A DNA stretch of 64,000 bases from CAYYFX01 sp964571855 (GTDB lineage: Bacteria > ARS69), in NCBI GenBank assembly GCA_964571855.1, contig CAZNDO010000003.1:1-64000 (forward strand). Reading direction: 5' to 3'. The notes under the pieces are model-generated. The model was given only the letters and a program-made list of their open reading frames with translations, ran no database searches and was not told the origin of the DNA. The stretch's first letter is position 1. Each line of letters begins with the position of its first letter. A program made the position numbers and the translations under genes. Of this stretch, positions 51,143 through 60,267 are shown piece after piece.

Positions 51143-53440
51143 ATGGACCCCCTGTCGAGAGCCGCCGGCGCGCTGGTGCTGCTGCTGCTCGCGGCGCCGG
51201 CCGCCGCGCCGGCCGCGGACGCCGCGCCGGCCGCGGACGCCGCCGGCTTCCAGCCCCGTTTCCTCCCCACGCTCGAGCCCGGACGCACGGACCGCCCCGT
51301 GCGCATCGACGGCGAACTGGACGATCCCGCCTGGGCCACCGCCGTGAAGGCCACCGGGTGGTCCGAGACGAACCCCGGGAACCAGACGCAGCCGGCCGTG
51401 GACACCGAGGCGTGGATCACGCACGACGACGAGCACCTGTACGTGGCGTTCGTGGCGAAGGACGCGCCGGGCGACGTGCGCGTCTCCGTGTGCGACCGCG
51501 ACCGCATCTTCCAGGACGACTACATCGGGCTGATGTTCGACCCGTACGGCGACCAGACCTCGGGCTACGAGCTGTTCGTCAACCCGCTCGGCATCCAGGG
51601 CGACCTGCGCATGCTCCCGGGCGGCGACGAGGACATGGCGTTCGACATCGTGTGGGACTCGCGCGGCAAGGTGACGGACGACGGCTACCAGGTGGAGGTG
51701 GCCATTCCGTTCTCCAGCCTGCGTCTCCCTTCGCGGCGGGAGCAGACCTGGCGCGTGAACTTCTGGCGCGATCGGCAGCGCGAGGTGCGCTACCAGTACG
51801 CTTGGGCCGCGATCGACCGTGACAACCCGTGCTTCATGTGCCAGTGGGGCACGATGAGCGGCCTGTCGATCGGCAACGTGGGCCGAGGCGCCGAGGTGAT
51901 CGCGTCGGTGATCGGCTCGCAGGCGGGCGCGGTGGCCGACACGGACGACCCGTTCAGCTCCTTCGGGAACGACGACCCCGACGCCGACGCCTCCGCGAGC
52001 GTGAAGTACGCGCTCTCCTCCGCCGCGTTCGCGGAGCTCACCGTGAACCCGGACTTCAGCCAGGTGGAGTCCGACGCCGGACAGATCGACGTGAACCGCA
52101 CGTTCGCGCTGTTCTTCCCGGAGCGCCGCCCGTTCTTCCAGGAGGGCAGCGATCTCTACGGCACGTGGATCGACGCGGTGTACACGCGGTCGCTGAACGA
52201 CCCGTCCGTGGCCGGCAAGCTCACGATGCAGGGCGACCGCTTCAGCGGCGTGTACACGGTGGCGCGCGACGAGCACTCCCCCGTCATCCTCCCGACGGAG
52301 GAGCTGAGCGAGTTCGCGCTGCTCGGGCAGAGCACGAGCAACATCCTGCGCATGCGGCGCGCCTTCGCGAACGAGTCCTACGTGGGCGGGCTGCTCACGG
52401 ACCGGCGCCTGGACGGCGGCGGCTCCGGCACGACCGGCGGAATGGACGCACGGTACCGCACCGGCAGCTGGTCCCTGGAGCTGCAGGGGCTCTTGAGCCG
52501 CACGGTGGAGCCCGTGGACCAGGGGACGATCGACGACATCGAGGGCGAGGACGGCAACGGCAACACCCTGGCGCTCGACGGCGAGACCTTCGACGGGCAC
52601 GCGGAGTACGCCAGCGTGGAGTACGGCGACCGGAGGTACGAGGCGAACCTGGACTACTGGGCGTACTCGCCGTCCTTCCGCGCCGACAACGGCTTCATCT
52701 CCCGCAACGACTTCCGCGAGGCGAGCTTCTGGAACGGGCTGTACTTCCGGCCGAACGGGAAGTGGATCGTGGAGTGGAGCCCGAACGTGGGAATCGGGCG
52801 CGTGTGGGACTTCCGCGACCGCTTCCAGGACGAGTGGTTCCGCCCCGGGTTCTGGGTGCACACGAAGGCGCAGACCGAGATCGGCGGGCAGTTCCTCGGC
52901 AGCAAGGAGCGGTTCGGCCACGCGGGCGAGGTGATCCCGGGGATCCGCGTGTGGAGCGCGTGGCTGGAGACGAAGCCGTGGGCCGCGCTGGGCTTCGGCG
53001 GGAACATGAACCTCGGCCAGGGCATCTACCGCGACCTGGACGCGCCGGAGCTGGCGGACCAGCGGAGCGTGTCCCTGTTCGCGAACGCGAAGCTGGGCCG
53101 CCGCATCACGAGCAACCTCACGTGGAACTACTCGCGCATGGACGCGCGCGACCGCGACGAGGAGCTGTTCTCGGGATACATCCTGCGGAACCGCTTCACC
53201 GTGAACTTCTCGCAGGAGTGGTTCCTGCGGCTGGTCGTGCAGTGGAACGACTTCTCCAACCGGCTGGACGTGGAGCCGCTCCTCACCTACCGCATCAACC
53301 CGTTCACCGTGTTCTACCTGGGCTCGAACAGCCGGATCCAGCAGTACGGGGCCGACGAGTACGACGAGCTCGCCAGCGACCGCTGGCAGGAGACCTCGCG
53401 CCAGTTCTTCGCGAAGCTGCAGTACCAGTTCCGCCTGTAG
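51143..53440 (+). CDS. CBM9-like/DUF5916 outer-membrane protein
   Basis: A 765-residue exported protein. It has a signal peptide, then an Ala/Pro repeat (encoded by a tandem 18-base repeat), and a CBM9-like domain (about 52-220, RIDGELDDPAWATAVK, DEHLYVAFVAKD, RIFQDDYIGLMFDP). A DUF5916 barrel runs to the end (about 240-765), with PERRPFFQEGSDLYG, the family's hallmark. The C-terminus is YQFRL, amphipathic. The function of this common pairing is unknown; carbohydrate binding and outer-membrane transport are the usual guesses. It is divergent from the sigma gene with 222 bases between; no ribosome site stronger than GCGAGG is seen. Confidence 0.85.
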   Translation: MDPLSRAAGALVLLLLAAPAAAPAADAAPAADAAGFQPRFLPTLEPGRTDRPVRIDGELDDPAWATAVKATGWSETNPGNQTQPAVDTEAWITHDDEHLYVAFVAKDAPGDVRVSVCDRDRIFQDDYIGLMFDPYGDQTSGYELFVNPLGIQGDLRMLPGGDEDMAFDIVWDSRGKVTDDGYQVEVAIPFSSLRLPSRREQTWRVNFWRDRQREVRYQYAWAAIDRDNPCFMCQWGTMSGLSIGNVGRGAEVIASVIGSQAGAVADTDDPFSSFGNDDPDADASASVKYALSSAAFAELTVNPDFSQVESDAGQIDVNRTFALFFPERRPFFQEGSDLYGTWIDAVYTRSLNDPSVAGKLTMQGDRFSGVYTVARDEHSPVILPTEELSEFALLGQSTSNILRMRRAFANESYVGGLLTDRRLDGGGSGTTGGMDARYRTGSWSLELQGLLSRTVEPVDQGTIDDIEGEDGNGNTLALDGETFDGHAEYASVEYGDRRYEANLDYWAYSPSFRADNGFISRNDFREASFWNGLYFRPNGKWIVEWSPNVGIGRVWDFRDRFQDEWFRPGFWVHTKAQTEIGGQFLGSKERFGHAGEVIPGIRVWSAWLETKPWAALGFGGNMNLGQGIYRDLDAPELADQRSVSLFANAKLGRRITSNLTWNYSRMDARDRDEELFSGYILRNRFTVNFSQEWFLRLVVQWNDFSNRLDVEPLLTYRINPFTVFYLGSNSRIQQYGADEYDELASDRWQETSRQFFAKLQYQFRL
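51204..51239 (+). repeat. Tandem 18-base repeat within the DUF5916 gene
   Basis: Two identical 18-base units, CCGCGCCGGCCGCGGACG, at 51204-51221 and 51222-51239, with a partial third. They encode the Ala/Pro/Asp linker after the signal peptide and could vary in number by slippage without changing the frame. Confidence 0.8.
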
Positions 53441-53452
53441 CCGGACTGCCCA

Positions 53453-53508
53453 GGGGCCGGGCCGCCGCGAGGACGGCGCGGCGCGTCCCGGCCCCGCCCC
53501 CGAGGGGG
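53453..53508. terminator. Compound hairpin between convergent genes
   Basis: GGGGCCGGG (53453-53461) pairs with CCCGGCCCC (53487-53495), with an inner CGCCGCG/CGCGGCG stem. A second hairpin CCCCC-GA-GGGGG follows (53497-53508). It lies between two convergent stops (53440 and 53522) and probably terminates both. Confidence 0.6.
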
Positions 53509-53521
53509 ACGCCGCACCGCG

Positions 53522-54448
53522 TCAGGGTGCGGCCGGCGCGTCCATCAGGTACAGGTCGTCCCCGCCGGTGCGGTCGGAGTGGAAGAGGATGCGCTTCCCG
53601 TCCGGCGACCAGCGCGGCAGGTAGTCCTTCGACGTGCGGTTCCCCAGGGCGCGGCGGTTGCCGCCGTCCGCGTCGATCACGACGAGGTTGTAGTCCTTCC
53701 CCTCCAGCGAGTGGAAGACGAGCCGCTTCCCGTCGGGGGACCAGTCCGGGTAGCTGTCGTCCCACGGCGTGTTCGTGACCGCGGTCTCGCCGCTGCCGTC
53801 GGCGTTCATCACGTGGATCTCGTACCGGCCGCCGCCGTAGCCGCGGTAGAAGGCGATGCGCTTGCCGTCCGGCGAGTACCGCGGCGCCTCGTCCACGCCG
53901 TCGTAGTTCGTGAGCTGCACGAGGTTGCCGCCGTCCGCGTCCATCGTCCAGATGTCCACGTCCCCGTCGCGTCCGGACGCGAACGCGATCCGCTTCCCGT
54001 CGGGGGACCACGCCGGCAGCCAGTCCGGCGACGGGTCGTTCGACAGGTTCACGAGGTTCGATCCGTCGGTGCCTGCCGTGTACACCTCGAGCTGGCCGTC
54101 GCGATCCGTGGTGAACGCGATGCGCGTGCCGTCCGGCGAGATCTGCGGGCCGAAGTTCCGGTCGGTGGCGGGGATCACCGTGACGACGTCCGTGCCGTCC
54201 GGCTTCATCGAGCGGATCTCCGCGCCGCCGCCCTCGGCAGTGCGCGTGGCGAACCAGATCCGCGCGCCGTCCGCCGACCAGCTCCCCACGTAGTCCGACG
54301 TGGGCGTGTCCGTGAGGCGGAGGAGGCCGGGCTCGTCCGCGCCGCCGAGCGGCGCGCCGCCGGGCGGCGCCGCGTCCGGGGGCGGCTCCTTCGGGGCGCA
54401 GGCAGCGAGCGGGAGAGCGAACACGAGGACAAGGGACATTCGGGACAT
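53522..54448 (-). CDS. TolB-like/PD40 beta-propeller lipoprotein
   Basis: A 308-residue exported lipoprotein (lipobox LAAC, about Cys17). Six or so PD40/WD40-like blades follow, each with the form WSPDGKRIAFxSxRDG plus a DADGGN/MDADGGNLV turn (for example AWSPDGKRIAFASGRDGDVD, RYSPDGKRIAFYRGYGG, DWSPDGKRLVFHSLEGKD, RWSPDGKRILFHSDRTGGD). This is TolB C-terminal-type propeller architecture, but without the TolB N-terminal domain. The ATG at 54448 is preferred over a GTG at 54466 because CCGGAG lies 7 bases upstream. Role: probably periplasmic protein binding; partner unknown. Confidence 0.85.
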   Translation of the reverse strand: MSRMSLVLVFALPLAACAPKEPPPDAAPPGGAPLGGADEPGLLRLTDTPTSDYVGSWSADGARIWFATRTAEGGGAEIRSMKPDGTDVVTVIPATDRNFGPQISPDGTRIAFTTDRDGQLEVYTAGTDGSNLVNLSNDPSPDWLPAWSPDGKRIAFASGRDGDVDIWTMDADGGNLVQLTNYDGVDEAPRYSPDGKRIAFYRGYGGGRYEIHVMNADGSGETAVTNTPWDDSYPDWSPDGKRLVFHSLEGKDYNLVVIDADGGNRRALGNRTSKDYLPRWSPDGKRILFHSDRTGGDDLYLMDAPAAP

Positions 54449-54573
54449 GACGTTCTCCGGCGACACGGGTGGTTGACGCGCCGAGCATAGGACCGCGGAC
54501 TCGCCTTGGCCAGCCGGGGCGGAACCCCGGGTAAGGGCACGTGGTACTCTCCGCGCCTTCCCCGGGAGACAGC

Positions 54574-57500
54574 ATGCCGCTCCACGCCTTCCACCCCACG
54601 GTCCGCCGCTGGTTCGCCGACACGCTGGGCGAGCCCACCGCCCCGCAGCGCGAGGGCTGGCCCGCGATCCGCAGCGGCGCGCACGTGCTGATCGCCGCGC
54701 CCACCGGCACGGGGAAGACGCTGTCCGCGTTCCTGTGGGCCATCGACGAGCTGCTGCGCGCGGGGCCGGAGCTGCCGGACGCCACGCGCGTGCTGTACGT
54801 GTCGCCGCTGAAGGCGCTGGGGAACGACATCCGGAAGAACCTGGATGCGCCGCTCGCGGCGCTACGCGCGCTGGATCCCTCCCTGCCGGACGTGCGCGTG
54901 CTCGTACGCTCGGGGGACACGCCCGCGCGCGAGCGCACGGCGATGGTGGCGAAGCCGCCGCAGATCCTCGTGACCACGCCGGAGTCGCTGTACCTGCTGC
55001 TCACGTCCGAGGGCGGGCGCCGGATGCTGTCCACGGTGCGCACCGTGATCGTGGACGAGATCCACGCCGTGGCCGGCGACAAGCGCGGCAGCCACCTGGC
55101 GCTCTCGCTCGAGCGGTTGGACACGCTGACCGGCGGCGTGCAGCGCATCGGGCTCTCCGCCACGCAGAAGCCGCTGGAGGAGATCGCGCGCTTCCTGACC
55201 GGCGCGGGGCGCGCGTGCCGCGTGGTGGACGCGGGGCACCTGCGCGAGCTGGACGTCGCCGTCGAGGTGCCGCCCTCCCCGCTGGCGACCGTCTGCTCGC
55301 ACGAGACGTGGGGCGAGGTGTACGCGCGCATGGCGGAGCTGGTGCGCGAGCACCGCACCACGCTGGTGTTCGTGAACACGCGGCGCATGGCGGAGCGCAT
55401 CGGCGCGCAGCTCGCGCGGCTCGTCGGCGAGGACGCTGTCACGTGCCACCACGGGAGCCTGTCGAAGGAGCGGCGGCTGGACGCCGAGCAGCGGCTCAAG
55501 GACGGGAAGCTGCGCGCGCTCGTGGCCACGGCGTCGCTGGAGCTGGGCATCGACATCGGCGACGTGGATCTCGTGCTGCAAACCGGCGGCACGCGCTCCA
55601 TCGCCACGTTCCTGCAGCGCGTGGGGCGCGCGGGCCACGGCGTGGGCCGCATGCCGAAGGGGCGCATCTTCCCGCTCACGCGCGACGAGCTGGTGGAGGC
55701 GGTGGCGCTGTTGGACTCCGTGCGCGCGGAGGAGCTGGACCGCATCCCGCAGCCGGAGAAGCCGCTGGACATCCTGGCGCAGCAGGTCGTGGCGGCGTGC
55801 GTGCCGGAGTCGCGCGGCGAGGAGGAGCTGTTCGAGTCCTTCCGGAGCGCTTGGCCGTACCGGGCGCTGGAGCGCGCCGAATTCGATGCCGTCGTGGCGC
55901 TGCACTGCGAGGGCCGGTACGCGCTGCTGCACCGCGACGGCGTGAACGGCCGGCTGCGCGGCACGCGCCGCGCGCGCCTCACCGCGATCACGTCGGGCGG
56001 CGCCATCCCGGACGTGGCGGACTACCGCGTGCTGCTGGAGCCGGACGAGACCTTCCTGGGCACGCTGAACGAGGACTTCGCCATCGAGAGCTCCGGCGGC
56101 GACGTCTTCCAGCTGGGCAACGCCTCCTGGCGGATCCTGCGCGTGGAGCGCGGCACCGTGCGCGTCGCGGACGCGCAGGGCGCTCCTCCCACCATCCCCT
56201 TCTGGTTCGGGGAGGCGCCGGGGCGCACCCCGGAGCTGTCCGCCTCGGTGAGCCGCGTGCGCGCGAAGGTGGACGAGGGCGCGCCGCTCGGCCAGCCGGA
56301 GGCGGTGACGACGCAGCTCGCGGACTACGTGGCCGAGGGGAAGCGCGTGCTGGGTGCGGTGCCTACCCGGAACCGCGTGATCCTGGAGCGCTTCTTCGAC
56401 GAGGCGGGCGGCATGCAGCTCGTGGTGCACGCGCCGTTCGGCTCGCGCATCACCCGCGCGTGGGGTCTGGCGCTGCGCAAGCGCTTCTGCCGCTCCTTCG
56501 GCTTCGAGCTGCAGGCGGCGGCGAACGAGGATGCCATCGTCATCTCCCTCGGGCCGCAGCACAGCTTCCCGCTGGAGGAGGTCTTCGACTACCTGCACCC
56601 GAACTCCGCGCGCGAGGTGCTCGTGCAGGCGCTCCTGGACCGGCCCGTGTTCCAGACGCGGTGGCGCTGGAACCTGGGCCGCGCGCTGATCCTGCCGCGC
56701 TGGGAGAAGGGCCGGAAGCTGCCCGCGCCGATCGCGCGGATGCGCGCGGACGACCTGCTGATCCGGGCGTTCCCCGAGGTGCTCGCGTGCCCCGAGAACC
56801 TGCCGCCCGGGGACTTCCCGGTGCCCAAGGACCATCCCATCGTCCGGCAGACGATCGAGGACTGTCTCACCGAGGCGATGGACGTGGACGGGTTCCTCGA
56901 CGTCCTGCGCGGACTGAAGGACGGCACGATCGAGCGCGTGGCGGTGGACACGCCGGAACCGTCGGCGTTCGCGCACGCCATCCTGAACGCGAACCCGTAC
57001 AGCTTCCTGGACGACGCGCCACTGGAGGAGCGCCGCACGCAGGCGGTGATGTCGCGGCGCGCGCTGGACGCGAAGACCGCGGACGAGCTGGGCGCCTTGG
57101 ACCCCGCGGCGGTGGCGCGCGTGAAGGAGGAGGCGTGGCCGGCGCCGCGCGAGATGGAGGAGGTGCACGAGGCGCTGCTCTGGATGGGCTGGATCACGGA
57201 CGAGGAGGCTTCGCCGTGGCGCGCCTGGGTGGAGGAGCTGCGCGCGGCCGGGCGCGTGGCGCGCGAAGGCGACGCATGGGTCGCCGTGGACGGGACGAAG
57301 GACGCGAAGGAACGGCTGCGCGGTCGGCTCGAGGCGGTGGGGCCGGTGTTCGCGGAGGAGCTGCGGGTTCCGGGTGCGCACGACGGCGTGGACGCCTTGC
57401 TGCGGAAGCTCGAGACGGAAGGCCGCGTGCTGCGCTGCCGCCTCGACGGCCGGCAGGCGTGGTGCGACCGCCGCCTCCTCGCGCGCATCCACCGCGCCAC

Positions 57501-58467
57501 GCTGGACGCGCTGCGCAAGGAGATCGAGCCGGTATCCGCGTCGGACTTCCTGCGCTTCCTGGCGCGCTGGCAGCACGCGGACGAGGAGTCCCGCCTGGAC
57601 GGGCCGCGCGGCGTGGCGACCGTGCTGGCGAAGCTGGCGGGGTTCGAGGCGCCGGCCGCCGCGTGGGAGAAGAGCATCCTGCCGCTGCGCGTGCGCGGTT
57701 ACCGGCGGGACTGGCTGGACGAGTGCGTGCTGTCCGGCGAGATCGCGTGGGGGCGGCTGTGGGGCCAGGGCGCCGGCGCCGTGCGCACCACGCCCTTGTG
57801 CTTCGTGCGGCGCGAGGACCTCGAGGCGTGGCTGGGGTTGGCCGGGCCGCCGGATCCGTCCGCGCTGTCCGGGTACGGGCGCGCCATCCACGGCGTGCTC
57901 GCCGCGCGCGGCGCGCTCTTCCCGCGCGACCTCGAGCGCGCCGCGGGGCTGTTGCCGGAGCACTTCGAGGCCGGGCTGGCCGAGCTCGTGGGGCACGGAA
58001 TGCTCACGAACGACTCCTTCCGCGGGCTGCGCCAGCTCCTCGCCCCGCCCGCGCGGCGGCGGATCCGCGTGCTGGGCGAGGGGCGATGGAGCGCCTTCCG
58101 TGCGGACGGCCACGCGGTCCCGGACGCGGAGTTCGTCGCGCGACGGCTGCTGGACCGCTGGGGCGTGGTGTTCCGCTCGCTCCTCGCGCGGGAGCGCATC
58201 CCGATGCCGTGGCGCGATCTGGTGCGCGTCTACCGCGGCCTGGAGCTGCGCGGCGACGTCCGCGGCGGCCGCTTCGTGGGCGGCTTCACGGGCGAGCAGT
58301 ACGCGCTGCCGGGCGCGGTGGAGCTGATGCGGCGCGTCCGCCGCGCGGGCACGGAGGGGCGCGAGGGCGTGCTCGTGTCGGCCGCGGATCCGCTGAACCT
58401 TCGCGGGATCCTCACGCCGGATCCGCGGGTGTCGCCGCTGGCGCGGGTGGACGTGCGTGTGGGGTGA
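54574..58467 (+). CDS. lhr: Lhr-type DEAD/DEAH large helicase
   Basis: A 1297-residue superfamily 2 helicase of the Lhr group, which moves 3'-5' on DNA and RNA/DNA and is linked to DNA repair. Motifs: APTGTGKT (42-49), VLYVSPLKALGNDI, LVTTPESLYLLL, DEIH (161-164), GLSATQK, TLVFVNTRRMAE, TASLELGIDIGDVDLVLQTG and QRVGRAGHGVG. After the core come the Lhr winged-helix and the DEAD/H-associated domain (about 480-830), then a C-terminal extension. It is shorter than the 1500-residue mycobacterial and E. coli versions. The ATG at 54574 is preceded by GGGAG; the earlier in-frame GTG at 54541 lacks such a site. Confidence 0.9.
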   Translation: MPLHAFHPTVRRWFADTLGEPTAPQREGWPAIRSGAHVLIAAPTGTGKTLSAFLWAIDELLRAGPELPDATRVLYVSPLKALGNDIRKNLDAPLAALRALDPSLPDVRVLVRSGDTPARERTAMVAKPPQILVTTPESLYLLLTSEGGRRMLSTVRTVIVDEIHAVAGDKRGSHLALSLERLDTLTGGVQRIGLSATQKPLEEIARFLTGAGRACRVVDAGHLRELDVAVEVPPSPLATVCSHETWGEVYARMAELVREHRTTLVFVNTRRMAERIGAQLARLVGEDAVTCHHGSLSKERRLDAEQRLKDGKLRALVATASLELGIDIGDVDLVLQTGGTRSIATFLQRVGRAGHGVGRMPKGRIFPLTRDELVEAVALLDSVRAEELDRIPQPEKPLDILAQQVVAACVPESRGEEELFESFRSAWPYRALERAEFDAVVALHCEGRYALLHRDGVNGRLRGTRRARLTAITSGGAIPDVADYRVLLEPDETFLGTLNEDFAIESSGGDVFQLGNASWRILRVERGTVRVADAQGAPPTIPFWFGEAPGRTPELSASVSRVRAKVDEGAPLGQPEAVTTQLADYVAEGKRVLGAVPTRNRVILERFFDEAGGMQLVVHAPFGSRITRAWGLALRKRFCRSFGFELQAAANEDAIVISLGPQHSFPLEEVFDYLHPNSAREVLVQALLDRPVFQTRWRWNLGRALILPRWEKGRKLPAPIARMRADDLLIRAFPEVLACPENLPPGDFPVPKDHPIVRQTIEDCLTEAMDVDGFLDVLRGLKDGTIERVAVDTPEPSAFAHAILNANPYSFLDDAPLEERRTQAVMSRRALDAKTADELGALDPAAVARVKEEAWPAPREMEEVHEALLWMGWITDEEASPWRAWVEELRAAGRVAREGDAWVAVDGTKDAKERLRGRLEAVGPVFAEELRVPGAHDGVDALLRKLETEGRVLRCRLDGRQAWCDRRLLARIHRATLDALRKEIEPVSASDFLRFLARWQHADEESRLDGPRGVATVLAKLAGFEAPAAAWEKSILPLRVRGYRRDWLDECVLSGEIAWGRLWGQGAGAVRTTPLCFVRREDLEAWLGLAGPPDPSALSGYGRAIHGVLAARGALFPRDLERAAGLLPEHFEAGLAELVGHGMLTNDSFRGLRQLLAPPARRRIRVLGEGRWSAFRADGHAVPDAEFVARRLLDRWGVVFRSLLARERIPMPWRDLVRVYRGLELRGDVRGGRFVGGFTGEQYALPGAVELMRRVRRAGTEGREGVLVSAADPLNLRGILTPDPRVSPLARVDVRVG

Positions 58468-58505
58468 GCCGGGGGGATCGCTTCGCCCACCGGATGCAGG
58501 AGTTC

Positions 58506-58540
58506 TTGTCCGTGGGTAAATTGCATGCTATTTTACCCAC
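58506..58540 (+). promoter_or_regulatory. Leaderless promoter overlapped by a palindromic operator
   Basis: TTGTCC (58506-58511), 17 bases, extended -10 TGC-TATTTT (58529-58534), then 6 bases to the ATG at 58541. The spacer and -10 are covered by a near-palindrome: GTGGGTAAA (58512-58520) and TTTACCCAC (58532-58540) are perfect inverse arms, with GCATGC near the centre. This AT-rich block stands out from the GC-rich surroundings. A repressor binding here would block polymerase directly. Confidence 0.65.
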
Positions 58541-59695
58541 ATGGTTGAACGAATCCTGCGCGCCCGGCTGGCCCGGAGCCCCCGGAGCATCCTGCTCCTC
58601 GGCCCCCGGCAGGTCGGCAAGTCCACCCTGCTGAGGTCCCTGGAGCCGGACCTGGTGCTGAACCTGGCCAGCCCGGGCACGTTCCGGGACTACGTGACCC
58701 GGCCCGAGCGCCTCGAGCGCGAGCTGCGCGCGGACTCCGGGGTCCGCACCGTCCTGCTCGACGAGGTCCAGCGGGCGCCTGCGCTGCTGGACGTGGTGCA
58801 GGTCCTCCTCGACGAGCAGCCGCGGCGCTTCCGGTTCCTCCTGTCGGGCTCCAGCGCACGGAAGCTCCGGCGCGGACAGGCGAATCTCCTGCCGGGTCGC
58901 ATCCACACCCACTCGCTCCACCCGCTCCTGGCCGCGGAGCTCGGCGAGGACTTCGACCTCGACCGCGCCCTCGCGCATGGCACGCTGCCGGGCATCTGGA
59001 CCGAGGCGGATCCGGAGCTGCGGGCAGCGGACCTGCGCAGCTACGCCGACACCTACCTCCGGGAGGAGATCCAGGCGGAGGCGCTGGTGCGCGACATCGG
59101 GGGATACGGGCGCCTCCTGGAGCTCTTGGCTTCCGCGTCGGGACGCGTCCTCAACCTCAACGCGCTGTGCCGCGATGCGCAGCTCTCGTACGAGACCGCC
59201 CGCCGCTACGTCCAGGTCCTCCTGGACACGCTCGTGGCGTTCCCCGTGCCCGCGTGGAGCGGGTCCGATCGCGGCGGGCTGGTGTCCCACCCGAAGCTCT
59301 TCCTCTTCGACCTCGGCGTACGCAACGCGATCCTGCGCCGGCCGCTCGATCGCCCGATGGAGGACGAGCGCGGACTCCTCCTGGAGCACCTGGTGGCCTA
59401 CGAGCTGTACCGGCGGATCGGGGAGCTGCTGCCCGATGCGAAGCTGTCCTACTTCCGGACCAGGGCCGGCGCCGAGGTGGACTTCGTGCTCGAGGTCGGG
59501 AGGGATGTCTGGGGCATCGAGGTGAAGGCGAGCCGTTCGGTCGACGGCTCGGTGCAACGGCGAATGGACGCCCTGTCCGCGCGCACGCGCCGGCTGAAGC
59601 GGCGGATCGTCGTGTTTCTCGGTCCGCGAAGCCAGACCGTGGACGGGCTCGAGGTGCTCACGTTGAAGCGTTTCCTCGACGAGCTGCCACGCTGA
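58541..59695 (+). CDS. AAA-type ATPase with DUF4143 domain
   Basis: A 384-residue ATPase of the large DUF4143 family. Walker A is GPRQVGKST (21-29), Walker B VRTVLLDEVQRAP, and sensor 1 FLLSGSSARKL. The C-terminal domain has a winged-helix part (LNLNALCRDAQLSYETARRYVQVL) and a PD-(D/E)xK-like core: GAEVDFVLE followed by GIEVKAS. These proteins are common, often solitary or near phage-defence and toxin loci, and their role is not settled. The ATG lies 6 bases after a -10 box with no ribosome site. An operator-like palindrome abuts the start. Confidence 0.88.
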   Translation: MVERILRARLARSPRSILLLGPRQVGKSTLLRSLEPDLVLNLASPGTFRDYVTRPERLERELRADSGVRTVLLDEVQRAPALLDVVQVLLDEQPRRFRFLLSGSSARKLRRGQANLLPGRIHTHSLHPLLAAELGEDFDLDRALAHGTLPGIWTEADPELRAADLRSYADTYLREEIQAEALVRDIGGYGRLLELLASASGRVLNLNALCRDAQLSYETARRYVQVLLDTLVAFPVPAWSGSDRGGLVSHPKLFLFDLGVRNAILRRPLDRPMEDERGLLLEHLVAYELYRRIGELLPDAKLSYFRTRAGAEVDFVLEVGRDVWGIEVKASRSVDGSVQRRMDALSARTRRLKRRIVVFLGPRSQTVDGLEVLTLKRFLDELPR

Positions 59696-59709
59696 GTGCT
59701 CGCGCCGCC

Positions 59710-60066
59710 TCAGGGCGTGAAGCGCTGCTTCTCCACGACGACGGCGAGGGACTCGCTCCCGATCGTGAACGCGGAGCGGAACGTCCCCTCCACGCCCGCG
59801 CGCGCTCCGACGCGCGGCGTGCCGCCCTTCTCGGTCACCACCTGGATGGTCCCCGTGCCGTCGTCCAGCTCGTAGGTGCCCATCCCGAAGAGACCGATCG
59901 CGCTCGTCACCTCACCGGCGACGCGCACGTCCTTGCCCTCGAAGCGGGCAGGGTCGTCGAGCAGGGTGCCGATGGGCGTGGTGGACTGGCAGGCCCCGAC
60001 GACCAGGCTGATCGCGAGCAGGGCCATGATCCGCAGGAGCGCGGCGGTGCGGGTGACGCGGGCCAT
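59710..60066 (-). CDS. Small OB-fold lipoprotein
   Basis: A 118-residue exported lipoprotein (lipobox VGAC, about Cys26). Its body matches small periplasmic OB-fold domains: TLLDDPARFEGKDVRVAGEV, YELDDGTGTIQVVTEKGG, PRVGARAGVEGTFRSAF. Relatives are associated with cytochrome maturation or metal/nucleic-acid binding; the function here is unknown. AAGGAGAG lies 5 bases before the ATG. It converges with the ATPase gene, with 14 bases between the stops. Confidence 0.75.
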   Translation of the reverse strand: MARVTRTAALLRIMALLAISLVVGACQSTTPIGTLLDDPARFEGKDVRVAGEVTSAIGLFGMGTYELDDGTGTIQVVTEKGGTPRVGARAGVEGTFRSAFTIGSESLAVVVEKQRFTP

Positions 60067-60156
60067 CGGGCTCTCCTTCCCGGGACGGGTTCCGGCCCGG
60101 AGCCTAGCCGGAACCGGCGCGGACGGCCAGGACCCGGTCCCAACAAACTCTCGGAT

Positions 60157-60202
60157 TTCTCTCAGAGAACTCTTGACGCCCTCTCGGCGGCCTTGCTAAG
60201 GT
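60157..60202 (+). promoter_or_regulatory. Promoter with upstream palindrome for the secreted-protein gene
   Basis: A perfect palindrome TTCTCT-c-AGAGAA (60157-60169) lies directly before TTGACG (60173-60178). After 18 bases comes extended -10 TTGC-TAAGGT (60193-60202). The leader to the ATG at 60268 is about 60 bases and contains GGAGGG. The palindrome may be an activator or repressor site. Confidence 0.6.
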
Positions 60203-60267
60203 CCTCCCCGTCGCCGGTTCGGGTCCGCACAGGCGGGCGAGCAACCCGGCGCTATCCGGAGGGCACC

